From assembly GCA_001510575.1 (NCBI GenBank), contig LNGK01000005.1, positions 186,001 to 250,000 of the forward strand: a stretch of 64,000 nt of DNA, in the 5' to 3' direction. Under the pieces are notes generated by a model. That model worked only from the letters and a program-made list of their open reading frames with translations. It had not been told where the DNA came from and did no database searches. Shown piece after piece: positions 23,762 to 36,649 of this stretch (positions are counted from its first letter, which is position 1; every line of letters begins with the position of its first letter). Both the position numbers and the translations under genes were made by a program. Source of the stretch: Knoxdaviesia capensis (taxonomy: Eukaryota > Ascomycota > Sordariomycetes > Microascales > Gondwanamycetaceae).

Positions 23762-25704
23762 TTAGTAATACTCCGGCAGGCTGCCGAAGCTCGGCACGCC
23801 GTCGGAGCACTTCCAGTCGCGCTCGTACGCCACCTTGGGCAGGAACCCGCCCTGGAGGCCGGCCTGGTACGACCACAGCGGCGCCGACTCGGTCTTCCAC
23901 GTCCAGTACATCCAGCCCCAGGTCAGCTCCCACGCCTCCATCTGCGCGACAGCAAAGGCCATCAGGAACTTCTTGTAGTCGGCGCTGAACTTGCCCGCGT
24001 CGGCGGTCGGCTCGCACGTGCACTGGCTGTCGCCGGTCGGGCAGCGCGGGCCGCCGCTGCCGTAGAACGTGCCGTCCCAGCGCGCGCCGTTGCCGACGCC
24101 GTTCAGGTACTTCGTGCAGTCGGTGTCCGCCTGCGACCACTCGCCCACCATCGTCGGCCCGAAGCCGCTGCCCGTGCTCATGCTCGCCAACGCCTGCTCC
24201 TTCCACGTCGTGCACGCAAAGTCGATCTTCTCCGCGTGCTTCATCGCCAGCAGCCCGTTGTCGAAGATGGTGTACTGGTGCGCGTCGACGATCAGCTTGT
24301 CGCCGTGGCCCTGCATCGTGCCCTGCCACGCCGGCAGGCCCTTCAGCGCCTCGGAGAACACCTGCGCCGCCTCGACGCCGTTCGCCTTCACCAGGTTGAA
24401 CACCTTGGTGGTCCACTCGACCAGCGGGTCCTTCTCGATCACGAACCCGGGCTCGTTGGCGATGCCGTAGAAGGCAATCACGTTCTTGTAGCGCGGCTGC
24501 GCGAAGAACTTGGACAGCTTGTCGTGGATGTCGAGCCCGCGCTCGCCGTTGCGCGCGCCGTCCGGGCCGACCAGGAAGTGCGCGTCGCCCTGCTTGCCGC
24601 TGTGGTTCCAGCCGTTCTGGCTGCCGGGCAGGCCGTGCAGATCGAGCTTCACGCGCAGGCCGTACTTGCGCGCCCACTCGATGCCGCGCAGGAGGTAGCG
24701 GAACGAGATGCCGGGGACAAAGGTGTCGTCGTCGTACACCTGCACGGCCCAGTATCCGAAGGGGATACGCACGTGGTCGAGGCCGGCGTCGCGGATGGCC
24801 TTGAAGTCGGCCTCGGTGATGAAGTTGGCGTAGTGGTCCTCGAGAACGCTGGCGGCCTTGTCGCCCAGCCGCTTGCACAGCGTCCACTCGTCAACAATGC
24901 CCACGCTGAGGTCGTAGTCGAACAGCGACGGTGTAATGAACGGCTCCAGGTTCAACCAGCCACCGATGTTAACACCACGGATGGGGAGCTTGCGGTAGTC
25001 CCAAGTGTCCTTGAGGGCGGGAACGTTGGGGTTGGCGCGCGCCGAGTCGTCCCACTTGCTGAGAAGACCGACCACGGGGAGGCCGCCGATCTTCTCGCTA
25101 GTGAAGGTGCAGTTGAGGCCGTCCTTGCTGAGCCAAGTGTTGGGGTCGAGGCTGGACCCGCGGAACTCCTTGGGAACATCGTTAGACTTGGTGCAGACCA
25201 TGGGCTTGTTGTCGTCGTTGTCGTCGGCGGTGCTGGTAGGGTCGGCCGACGACGAAGTCTTGGACGGCGAGCTAGTGGACTCCGGGTCGGTGGGCGTTGG
25301 GCTGTTGGTGGTCGAGCCGGGCTCAGTTGACGAGCCGGGCGTAGTCGAACCGGGAGTGGTGGAGCCGGGGACAGAGGTGGAAGTGGAGGTGGAAGTGGAA
25401 GAAGGGCCCTGGTTAACCAGGTCGGCATCACCACCCCCACCTCCGCTGGTCTTAATGACGTTCTGGCTGACCAGAACACCAATCACGATACCGGCAATGG
25501 CCGCAATGGCAATAGCCACAGCAACCCCTAGAAACAGATGCATGTTAGAACACCATATCCCAACAGACAAGCCACAGAGTCCAATCACTTACAGATGAGC
25601 TTCTTCTTGCGCGAAGCCTTGGCCACCATCTCAGGATTGGTCAGCTGCTCGGTGCTGCCCAAGCGGTTATGGCCAGTGCTGCTGGCTCGGTATCTGCCAC
25701 CCAT
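23762..25704 (-). CDS. Membrane-anchored GH5 glucan 1,3-beta-glucosidase
   Basis: Exon 1 is 25704-25593 and exon 2 is 25527-23762, joined across a 65-base intron (GTAAGT ... TTTCTAG), giving 625 residues. A basic cytosolic N-terminus (SRKKKLI, 31-37) precedes one transmembrane helix at about 38-58, so this is a type II membrane protein. Residues ~75-145 are a Ser/Thr/Pro linker likely to be O-glycosylated. The GH5 domain fills the rest, with RGVNIGGWLNLEPF (221-234), DHVRIPFGYW (288-297), the acid/base Glu396 in ANEP and the nucleophile Glu500 in GEWS. Such enzymes trim beta-1,3-glucan ends during wall remodelling. It resembles the ExgD class in layout, but I do not assign the symbol because the N-terminus is shorter than the ExgD I know. 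Confidence 0.92.
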
Positions 25705-27093
25705 GGCTCTACAGGTCAGAACGAAACAAGAACTGTGGAAGGGTGGAAAGAGTCAAAAAGGTATCTCTTCAAGAACGAGCGTTCTGAAGAGCGTCGAGAG
25801 GCTAGAAGACGAAGGATAAAAGATACTCCTCGGGGAACGAGAGAGTACTATGCGCGTCAATAGCCTCGGAAAGGTGTCGTATAGTCCGGAGTCTCGGTCC
25901 AGGTGTGTGTGTGGTAGCGAACGGATCTTGATCGGAGATCAAGAGAATCAGATTGAATCGGCAAAGGAAAAGCGAGAGTGGTGGTCGTCGGTCTCCGGAG
26001 AGTGAAATCCCAAAGACTCAAAACGGAAGAATACCAGAAAGAATATTAAAGAAAAGGTCAATTACCCCGTCGTCGTAAAAAGCAGAAGATTCATTAAAGA
26101 AAGGATGGTGCAGAAACAGTGAAGTCTAGCAGTATTATATATATCCTTTTTCTGAGAGTGAAGTCTTGAACATATCCTCAGAAAGATTCCAGGAGAACAA
26201 TTAATCATAAAAATATCAAAGGAAGATTAATGCAAAAATATCAAGCAGCAGAAACGAGTGAAAAACGAATGACTGGAAGGCCGGGATCCTAAAGAACGAG
26301 TGACGAGGCCGAGGACGGAATTAGAACACACAAAGAACTATTTCACGACGAGAGAAGAGAGAGAGACTCGGGGGTGGTGAGACTGGAGGAGGAGGAGGGG
26401 GGAAGGGGAAGGGAGGGAGGGAAGAATGAAAAGAAGAAGAACAAAAGAAGGAAGAAGAGCGAAGGGCACACACAATAGAGAAGGTTAATGGCGAAGCAGA
26501 TTTGATCACCACTAACTGTTTTTAGGGCAGCCAGCCAGGGGGGGACGACGAGAGAAGGAAACGGCTGTTTGACAGGACACTCGAAAAGGGCTAAGACATG
26601 GGCCACACACCTTATTTAGGGGGGAAGAGTTGATCGCTGAACAAGGAAGATGCTCAGAACAGGCACGGCAAAGGTAGCGAGCAAGAGAGAGAGCGAAAGA
26701 GATGGAGAGGAGGAGTTCGTGGAGTAAAGGCGGCAGGGTGTGTCTTCCATTTCATATAAGAAGAGGATGGAGGATTTCTGAGGCCGTGAGCCCAGAATAC
26801 TACTTTGCCTGGCCACGGTACTGGCGGCAAACCGCCTCACCCGCCTTGTGATCCATCCATTCTAGAATACGGAGAAGAGAAGTAGGAAGGGAATTTTGTC
26901 AGGGACCAACAAATACGACATCTGGTCTTGGGTGCTTCTTCTCCCCCAGCGTTATGGGCGTCAGATCACCCGGCGAGGGCATACACAGTGTATACCAAGC
27001 AATTCAAGGGTAGGCTATTTTGGGTCTGGCAGCAAGCGACGTAGCATTCGCGAAGGCAGAGACGGTCCAGGATACCTGGGGAGAGAAGGCTGG

Positions 27094-27095
<2 letters not shown>

Positions 27096-27126
<31 letters not shown>
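27096..27126. repeat. (GA)n microsatellite
   Basis: About 15 uninterrupted GA units form a simple repeat in non-coding DNA. Confidence 0.95.
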
Positions 27127-27127
<1 letters not shown>

Positions 27128-30100
27128 GTCCCGTTCAGGGGTCCGAAGTGTTATTGGTGATTGGATCAGTGCAGGTCGCATCGTGATAACAAGCATGTAA
27201 AAGGTTTAGTTCCCAGGGCGGGGACCGTCCGTGGATACGAAGTGTATTGGGGTTTATTTTTAAGATTACGGACACTTTTTGGGATGGGGTGGAGGAGGCG
27301 AGATTTCGTCCGTATTATTGACGGCGGGTTTTTATGAGCACGAAGCTCCTCGGGGTTGGGTCCCGGTCCCTTTCTGTGTTTGTCGTTCATGCCCATGGCT
27401 CAGCTGTGTTGTCCTTCAACAGGATCTTGGACGGGCATGTCACGACGTTTGGCGAGGGCATTCGCAGATGCATCGGCAGAGAAGACAGACGCCGGTGGAA
27501 GGGGAGATGGAAACTAGCAGACACATGGGGACAGATGGAAAGTTCTCCAGAGTCAACAATGGGTCCGCCCAAGATGAGACCACTCCAAGCACCACTGGAC
27601 ACTAACAAGCCCGGACACATTCCAAGCCCAGTCGCGAGATAAAAATAAAAAATAAAAGTTTGAATCCAAGCAAACAGATCCAAACCCTCCAGGGCCTCAT
27701 TCTCTCTGCTTTACCAACCGCTCCTCCTAAGCACGACTCACCACACACCAGAATACGGATATCCCACGAGGATATAACTCGCAGGAACAACTTCAAATCG
27801 CGGCTGTGGCTGGTGCCGAGAGGTCTTGGCCACCACAGCGGCAACTTCGGGATTCCTCTTGGTCAACAGCAAAATGGAATTGTGCGCCGAAGACGGGCAA
27901 CAACAACCAAAAAGGAGGAGGAGGAGCAGCCACACACACGCGCAAAGGGCAGCAAAAGAAAATCCTGCAAATACGAGGGGGGGGAAACCGCAAGTAATGA
28001 GTTCAGGCAAATGTAAACGTCTTACCGACCGGCCAAGCTCGCAGGCAAACACGGGGCCAGGGAGGACCATGAGAATCTGAGAATCTGAGCGAGTTAAAGA
28101 GTGCGAGAGTTTGTTCCTCAACGTGCGTGCGTGCCAGGACAGCGCAGAAAGTAAGTCGACGCAACTCTTAAGGCGCTTTACCTAGCCTATAGGCACCACT
28201 TCTCGCGGTTGATACCGAGCACTTGAGTCCAGGTCTTCTTCTAGACGACAATACAGTGCTGGGTGCAGTACCCAGTCACTAACTCCCTTGCGCAGAAGTT
28301 GGGGAAGACACGTTCCTTTGTGCTGTCTGTGGGGAACATCCAGGAGTCCCCCGGCAATCACCGAATGAGAAGCTGATGGGAAGAAAAATACCACCACATC
28401 CGTACTATTTCCCTAATTCTTGCACGTTTTTTTTTTTCTCGTGTCTGGCTAGGAACCCCCCTCAACTACTGTACACTATGCCCCGTAAAACGGGGACTGA
28501 TCCGTCCTTCTGGGACTAAAGCCAGGCCCCCCGTTTGTCTCTTTCAGGTCTCTAGCCTTCTGTAAGTTCGAAGTTCCGAACTTCAGACTATTACACATAG
28601 AGTGTGGAAACAATGAGCAGACGGACAGGCGGTCATGAGAACACTTGAGGTGGACAGACTTCGGCTGGGCCTTGGTGTAAGCGCCGAAATGACACAAAAT
28701 CTGACCACACTGCCACACCACTTCGCGACAAGCCCATACACTGACTGTATATCTGCGCAACACACTTCTGGCTCTCGTATTCCCCTTCTGGCCCGTGATC
28801 CGAAGAAGAAGAAAAAAAAAACCAAGAAAAAAGAGAGGGACTCAGCCTGCGAGGGGTGGGCGGCAGCTGGAAAATAGACTGTGTAACAGGATATCTGTTA
28901 TGCATAAAACGCCACACCAAAAGGTAGTATCAGTAGACAACTATTGAAAAATAATGTCTAGCATCCCCGGATCTTGGCTGGCTTTTGGCTTTGACCGCAC
29001 TGTAGGAATGTGTATGTGTACCGTTTCCCACCTGCATAGACCCTTAAATTTCACCGTCGGGACAACGTCGTCTCTGCGTTTGCATTTATGTGCTATGACT
29101 ACCTATTGATGAACATACAGTACTGTTCACTACGTACTTATGCGTATGTATACTACCCGACACCATGCAAACGCGCCCTCGTGATTAACGCGGTGTGCCG
29201 TGTCTGTCTCCCCGCCCCCTAAACGATGCATACTATATTGCGGCCAAGCAACTTGGCTGGCCGTGACCGTGTGAACACAGACACAGACAGCCAGACTCAC
29301 CGCCCAGCTTACTGCATCCGCTTCAAGGCTGTGCTGTCTGGCCAGCCAGTCGTTGGCCTGTCTCGCAGACTTTCAGCCTCGGGAAGATACATCTCTGTGT
29401 GTGTCGGAAACTTGCAGTACAGGCCCCCCGGAACTCGCCTCAACTCACGCTGTTTATTGTCTAAACTAAACCTTCTCGGACGCCACCAAGCTTATTTAGA
29501 CTTTGTTTCCCACGCTTGGAAGTTGTAGCCAGCCCCTTGGATCCTCTTTGGTGGGCACTGGTCTCTGTATCTAGTCCCGTTAACTGGAATTACTGGACTA
29601 TAAACAGGGACACGTTCGTCTCGCCTTCCGCGCCCGAATGGGCCGGTGAAATTGATGCTATACATAGCATGTAGCGTCGACAAAAAGGGCAGAGAGAGCG
29701 CAGGACAAGTCTGAGTGAGGCCATGCACCAATTTGTAAGAACAGCCAGTCTATCCTGCCCGTGCCATAGCCGGAGCGAAGGCGAGACGAGAGGGGGGGGA
29801 GGGGGCCGTGATGGCTGAGCAATCCGCTTGGTGAGCACACGAATTGCTGACAGCAGCCGCCGAGTCGATTCCAAAAGTCCATCGTGCCCTTGTCTTGAAT
29901 CTCTGCCCAGGAGACGCTCCGTTATACTAACCCATTTCCGTGACCCTCGGACGACCGCGACGGTCTCACCTCTGAGATCATGAATCATCCATCATGTGCA
30001 TCTGCCTCGTTGTTTGCTCTCCCACTGCGAAAGCTCCCCTTCGCTTAGGGTTATGTTTCCCTCTCCTCGTGTGGCACCATCTAATCTTAACAGGATTCGA

Positions 30101-31683
30101 AAATTGGCCGCCGCCAAGGGCTGAACACGGGGGGGGGGGGGCCTGTCAAGTGTTGTGCACAGAATTCACTGATTTGGAATCTCCCCTGGAGATGACATCT
30201 CCCTGTTTTTCTCGTATTCCATCACTTCCACCCACCCATGTCCAATTTTCCTTTCTTAATCGATCACACTTCATCGCATATCCTGTTCGTCCATCCCCGA
30301 GTTGAGGTTTCCCCTCCATCCGTTTGCTCGTGTTCAGATTCTCTATCAGAAAACAGTATATAGCCGAGATTCTCGTCCTGTCTGAGCCCTGGCCTGTCTA
30401 CCCAACCCAGCCTGTCTCATTTGTTCGGCGTCTGGCAAAAGCAATGAGAGCATCATAGCATCATCCCGTCGAAGCCGCAGATTTTCAACCAACTCAAAAA
30501 CAAAACTCTAATTGTGATTTGCACTACGCATGCAGGAACCTGAATAATGCCGACATTACTGTCCCTAGTCCCAGCGCTCAAGCGCTCACACTCTGCTGCC
30601 GACTTCTAACACACACCACACCGGCTCTCATCTCCCTCGGGAGTGAATGCCCCGGCGTCTCCCAGGATCACCATTACTGGCCCAGCAGCAGCCGTGTGCA
30701 ACTCCAAATCAAGTCAAATGTCCTCGGAGAAACCCCCTCCCTCCCCCTAAATCGTATCGCCTCTTGTATCTCTGTTCAGGCTTCCTTCTCCCCTTGTCCG
30801 CCCAGATATTCGTGACTTCTGCTCAGTCATCCTCGACTCCCCGTCAAGCGAACCACCCTCCCCCCCCCTTCTACCCATGTCCCTAAACCACCGTCTCCGC
30901 AAAATACGAAGCCGCAATCAACCCATCACGATAACGGGACCCTGAACCCCCAACGTCGCTTGAGGGTTCGTGTCTTCGTGAGAGAGGAAGACGAAGTCCC
31001 GCTCCCTTTCTGTGCTCCGTATGGTCTGTACTACTCTGTACCACGATCGGAGGAGTCAGGTGGGTTTGCTTGCTTTGCTTATACCATCTCCCCCGGCCCC
31101 TCGCCCCCCCCCCCTCCCATATCGTATCTGGGGTGAGTGCCCCAGCATCTCATCCCACGTCTTGTCCCGTCCCCCATACAACAGAAGAGGACGGACCAGA
31201 AATGCACTGCCTATGTTGCATGTACGATAATAATGTTATGTTTAAAGAGCTTCAACTGTCCTGTTGGGCCATCTCCAGCCGCACCGGTCGTCCTCTGCAC
31301 CACACTTCACAACCCGTAGATCCAAATCCACGGCCAACCTATCTCAGTCGTCGAGAGCTCGTGTGCGCGTGCAGACCTGCGTCACTCCCCGTATCCCACA
31401 CCCCTATCTTCCAAAGTGCACGAGTACTGTATATACACGTCCCACCTTTGAGGCACTTCTAACTTCTTCCCTTTCCTCTCTCCTACTAGCGTAACTCAAC
31501 CCCATATCGTATAGCACATGTCACCTCGAGGCTTCAACATCCTCCACTCTTGGCCAATCTCAGCCACCAGAAGGTATCCTCCACTATAGCTCGCGGTGTC
31601 ATTGTATTCTTGTCGTACATGCAGGAGCTGTGTGGTACTATCTACGTGGTTTCTGTCTGTAACTGGCGCAGATGTTTGTGCTG

Positions 31684-31708
31684 TTAGGGTTAGGGTTGGT
31701 GGTTAGGG
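31684..31708 (+). repeat. Interstitial telomere-like TTAGGG motifs
   Basis: Two adjacent TTAGGG units (31684-31695) plus a third TTAGGG at 31703-31708. The flanks are ordinary intergenic DNA, so this is not a chromosome end. Confidence 0.8.
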
Positions 31709-32463
31709 CTGTCATGACTTGTCGTGATCACACGTGGACACATTCACACTTCGTCAGGCTATTCAACTCCAACTTGGCTCTAGTCCGTCACGCGAGATCA
31801 ACGGATATCTCCATCGTATCAAGCTGGTAAGAATTGCATTTCCGTCGCGACAAGCTACTCTCATGAGCTATCATAGCATGGCAAGACTGTGACAGGCAGC
31901 CACACAAGGTTGCCCAGAATAGACATTTACAAGCATCACACAGATGACAGACGGCTGCGATGGCTTCAGATTAACTGATTCTGTTGATTGACTGGCAAGG
32001 ACTACCAACTCCAGGTATGCTCACACGAAGCAAGGGAAAAAAAACCAGGACCATGATCCAGTAGTCCTCAACTCCTCAACCTGCATAACAATGTTCACAC
32101 GGAAAAGTGCACCAGCTTGAAGAATTGAAGTGAATAGAAAAGGAGAACTAGCAGCAGTTGAATCGTTAAAAAACACAGAGAAAAAAAGGAAAAAGATAAA
32201 ACTAATGAGCAATATGTCAACCAGGCACGAGAGAAAAAACTAATCTAACAGAACTCCGGCATCGTCAATTTAAAAAAGACGTGTAGTATAACGAGGTTAT
32301 ACCGTTACAGAAGAGGGTGACCAGACGGCATTGCAAGGACCGAAAGACCCCCATGAAAAAAAAACAAAACGAGAAAATAACAGTAGAGAGATGCAGAGAA
32401 ACCGAGTTAACGGGATAGTGCATAGGTGGGAAAAGAGTTTGTCAGTTGCCAGTCACGGTCCAC

Positions 32464-34352
32464 CTAAGCAATCTGCTTGACCTTGGAGATCAGCTCCTTG
32501 ACCTCCTCAATCGCGTTCTCGTTAGACTCAACGAAGGTCTCGAGAAGCTGCTCAGCCTTGGCAATGAGCTCCTCAATCTCGGCGGGCGACTGGGCCAGCT
32601 TGCCAGTGAGCATGGAGAGATCCTGCTTGATGGCAGCGGTGAGCTCGCTCACGGAGCTGGGGAGCTTGATGGCGCCCTTGGACTCAACCTTGGCCTGGTA
32701 GGGACCGGCCTCGATGATGGCAGTGTAGTTGTTGCAGCCGCCGCCGTTCCAGGCAAGCAGGTTGGGGGTATCCTTGGGGATGTCAGACAGAGAGCCCGAG
32801 GTGGCAATGCTGATCATGTTGGCCTTGAGCTTCGCGGGGGTGATGGGGGCAACCGAGTACTCAGAGTCGCTGGCGGGCTGGAGAGAGAGGTAGTAGGCCA
32901 GGAGACCGCAGATGTGGGGCGAGGCCATGGAGGTACCGGAGATGGTGTTGACGGCATACTTGGATCCGATCCAGGTCGATTGGATGCTCAGACCGGGGGC
33001 GAAGATATCAGTGCACTTGCCCCAGTTGGAGAAGTAGGCACGGCTGTCATCAAGGGCGGAAGCACCGACGGTAACGGCCTTGGCGGCGGCGGCGGGGGAG
33101 TAGTTGCAGGCATCGGCGTTATCGTTGCCAGCAGCGACGGCGAAGTGGATACCAGCGTCGACGGCGGCGTCAACGACGTTGTCCAGAGCGGTGGTCTTGC
33201 CTCCTCCAAGCGACATGTTGGCGACCGAGCCACGGAAACCCTTGCGCTTGCCGGCCTTGGCCAGAGCAACCTGCTCCTGATGCGAGGTGGCGGCGAACTC
33301 GACACCCTTCACGACATCGGACATGGTGCCGGAGCCGTTGCTGCGGAGCACCTTAACGGCGTAGACGCTAGCCTTCTTCGCCACACCGTACTTCTTGCCG
33401 GCGATGGTACCGGAGCAGTGGGTTCCGTGTCCGTTGCCATCGGCATCCTCATCGCCCGAGGGGACGGTCTTGCCCCAGTGAGCACGGCCCTCGAAGTCGA
33501 CGTGCTCGGTGTTGCACCCAGTATCAATAACATAGGCGTCAACACCCTCACCACCCTCGGTGGCAAAGAGGTACTTGTTGAAGGTACCGAAGGTAAGCGA
33601 ATCACGGTGAGAGATACGCGCAAGACCCCAGGGCGAGTTACTCTCGACGTCGCTATCGCACGAGCCCTGCTCGGTGGGGATCATGGTGTGGACAATGGTG
33701 TCCTTCTCAACAAACTCAACCTAGAGGGAGGGAAAGCGATGAAAAGCCGAGGTTAGCGGACTGCGCCGATGACGGGAAGTATGCATGTGAATGGATTCTC
33801 AGGAGGGCTAAGAGAGCAACGCCGATGGTGGTGGCCATGGTGATGACAGCCCAGGCATCGATGGCCATCTCCACGATGAGCGTGATGACGGCGATGATGA
33901 TGATGAGGCTGTGTGATGATGGGGTTGGGGTGACGGGGATAGAGGTGCATGTCCGAGATCGGGGGAACAGGGGGGAGTTTACTCACATCAGGATGACGGC
34001 GGACCTGCTCGATGGTCTCCTCGTCGAAGTGACCAGCGTAGCCGAGGAAGCCATCGCCGACCTTGTAGGTGTGCTTCAGGCCCTTGAACAGAGTCGAGGC
34101 AGCACCCGAGCGCTTCCGCAGCTCGAGGCGCTTCTCCTCACCATCCTGGTGGATCATCTGGACCCACGAGTGATGGCTGGTGGCAGCATTGTCCGTCACG
34201 TGCTTCTTGAACTTGATGATGTAGGCATCGGGGACGATGTCGGCGTTCATCGACGACAGCAGGGGAGCGGCATCGCCGTGGATGGTGCCGGCAGTCAGCG
34301 AAGGAGCCGCGCTGACGGCCACGGCCAGCGAAATGAGGGCAAACGTCTTCAT
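32464..34352 (-). CDS. pepC: Vacuolar subtilisin-type serine protease PepC (Asp f 18/Pen c 18 type)
   Basis: Exon 1 is 34352-33987 and exon 2 is 33720-32464, giving 540 residues with in-phase joining at the conserved D|VEFVEKD. A signal peptide covers about 1-16, and an I9-type propeptide follows (PDAYIIKFKKHV, 41-52). The S8 catalytic triad is visible: Asp188 in VIDTGC, His220 in GHGTHC and Ser386 in SGTSMASPH, with oxyanion Asn321 in AAGND. The protein is the proteinase B class enzyme of the vacuole, used in protein turnover, autophagy and nitrogen starvation, and orthologues are known allergens. The single intron is long for this genome (266 bases) and carries GAT/ATC-rich simple sequence. 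Confidence 0.95.
33721..33986 (-). other. Long intron of pepC with ATC-rich simple sequence
   Basis: Donor GTGAGT (33986-33981) and acceptor CTAG (33724-33721) bound a 266-base intron. Within it, 33846-33930 on the + strand is rich in gatgat units. The ends match the phase 0 junction of the two exons. Confidence 0.85.
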
Positions 34353-35853
34353 GGCTGAAGGAAAGGATGGAGTGTCGTGGGGGAGAAAGCTTGACGGCCG
34401 GCGGCAAGAGAGACTGCAGGTGAGGTTAGAAGGAGGGAGAAGAAAACCAGAAACGACACCACAGGGAAGAAAGGCAACGAAAGATGATCACTAACGATGC
34501 CACAGGAGACGTTTGATGGATATGATCGGAAGAGGAGAAAATATCACAGGATGGGAGGAGGAGGAGGAGAGAAAATGAAAAGAAGAAAAGAAAAGAAGAG
34601 GAGAAGAGGAGAGGAGAGATGACTATCGCGGCAGAAGAAAATGGGGAGGTAGCGATACTAATAGTGGAAGCTTGGGGCAGTGGCGAGGTCAGGCTGTAGT
34701 ACGTAACCTGATACGCCGAAGGTAGGAGGGAAGTAGAGGTACAAGGCGGCAGGTACCAGAGATAAGAAACAGGCCGGGCAAGTTGGCGGGTGACTGCCCA
34801 GATTGAGTTGGTTTGAGCAGAAAGTGGCAGGCACGCAGTCATTCAGGTGTGCGGCAGTGCAGCGGTTTGCTCACCAGCCAGTGGCTTTTTACAGGGCGTC
34901 CTCCGTTCCTTCCCTGGCATCGGCACAGGCAGGCTGATCGGTGAGGAGAAATACCAGAGTCACTGGTACATGCCTGACATGGCAACAGTCACAGTCAGCC
35001 GTTGCTGGTTACCCCCGCGCGACCGCACCCTGACGGACAGGGAAGGAACGAGCGACTTGGAACACAGTACGAAGCAGGAGCCAGAGCCAAGTACACAGTG
35101 AAAGTGGAAATCAACACTGTATTTTTCGGCTTTGGGCGAGGAGGGCCAGGCCGGCTGGGCGCTGAACCCGACCTGGGAGAGGGGACTGTAGCACCTTGCT
35201 CGCGGAAGGCATTTAGCAGCAAGGGCCCCGAGACACAGTGTCAAAGTACCACCAGCGACCAACTTTCATTGACCCGGAAACAGCCATGACTCACGGCCAT
35301 TGGCTGGATACAGTCACGCTAGGCCGCTTTTGGCCGGAGTTCCCTATCTTTGTACCGGTACTTTGCAATCTGACTTCCCTGTTTCATTTTGGCTGCTGGC
35401 CAGTTTAGTGTTTCCTGTTCCTGCCGTAAGAGCTTTGGGGGGTTCCTGCCCTGTAATCTAGGCGCACCCACAACGCACGTCACGGACTTGCCCCATGGTG
35501 AGATGCGATGATGACACTGAACTGAACTTGACCGCCCGGCCTGGCTCGCTTCATTTTTTGTTGAGACTTTCCGTCTGCAGATGGCCGGGGGGACAGCTGT
35601 ACAGCTTGTATATGCACGCCGGATTGACGTGGCCAATCGAGGCAAAAGAGACCGAGGATGGGGAATGAACCAAACCCTCAGGCGGGAACGGGGGAACGGT
35701 GAACTTGCTGACCTCCTCCGTCTTTCGCTGCCTGGTGTGATCTTCGTCCTCCTCCTGGACCCAAAGTACCTCTCGCCGCTTGAAACGGCGATATGCTACC
35801 AGATGCCGGGTACGGGGCCTGCAAGGTTACCAGGGCCAGGCCAGCAAGCAAGA

Positions 35854-35880
35854 TACAGTACAGTACTGTACAGTACAGTT
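35854..35880. repeat. CAGTA-type palindromic repeat
   Basis: The sequence is built from repeated CAGTA units and includes the perfect 14-base palindrome GTACAGTACTGTAC at 35858-35871. Confidence 0.85.
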
Positions 35881-36649
35881 AAGTCCAGAGCTCGTCTCCG
35901 CTTCCCCAACATAGGCAAGTCAGCCGATAACGAAACTGTATCCACTATAGCTCTGAGTCCTTGTGCCTTGATATATGATAGCGGTGGGCACCTTTTGCTG
36001 TGAATTGGCCCGAGCTGAGCCAGGTGCAGGAAAACTGGAGTGGAGATGGAGACCGATGAAGGCCGAGCCATAATATCGTTACAGTTCTATCTATAGTAAG
36101 TACTGTAGTACCAAGTCCAAGCAGAGAAAGAGGAGCAGTCGAGGAGGGAGGAGGGGAAGCAGAAAGAGGAGAAGGAGGAGGCCATCTGTATCAACCCGCT
36201 TTCGAAGACGAGTTAACATCAACACTTAACCGAAGCGACTCGGAGGGATAACCTTATCGTACTGTAGTACTTCTGATCACAAGGTCGTTCATAACGCGTG
36301 CCATCTTGGAGTGGGTGTGTCTCTGATAAGATGTGCGGCGCGTACGCTCAGCTTCCTGTCTGTCTGTAACTGGGCGTTCGTCGGCCATCCATTCAGCATC
36401 TTTGAACCACTTTGCGAGACACGCTGCGTCAGAGTGGCTGCGTCGGTGCTTTTGTTTCTGCCCGTCTCAGGGCCTGGGGAACCGCGTCACGTGCCATGTC
36501 CCAAAATCAATCGAGCTGCTTTGGGATATCCTCGTACTTGTAGAACGGCAACTCGTAGATCCTCTGACTTCTGCTACAAACGACAAAAGTATAAGACTTC
36601 TCCTTCTCGTCTTCTAGACAGTGATGGGCTAATTCCGTTACGACAACTG

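Larger units (their letters stand above)
25705..32463. other. 6.7 kb gene-free stretch
   Basis: The first ~1 kb is the promoter of the minus-strand GH5 gene, purine-rich on the + strand (26340-26470). The rest holds only short frames without coding bias. Visible elements are a (GA)n microsatellite at 27096-27126, a 13-G run at 30129-30141, TTAGGGTTA at 30045-30053 and TTAGGGTTAGGGTT at 31684-31697. No tRNA, transposase or domain was recognised. Confidence 0.5.

Noticed and set aside
23621..25330. 569-codon + strand frame opposite the GH5 gene
   Set aside because: Strong G/C third-position bias in the GH5 gene leaves the opposite strand open. The translation is Arg/Leu/Val/His-rich with no motif.
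27096..27126. (GA)n run as part of a CRISPR-like or mobile repeat
   Set aside because: It is a plain dinucleotide microsatellite without spacers or flanking repeats. No CRISPR array is expected in a fungal nucleus.
32446..33756. 436-codon + strand frame opposite pepC
   Set aside because: Antisense of a highly expressed gene with biased codons; Gly/Val/Asp-rich and motif-free. It also reads through the pepC splice acceptor.
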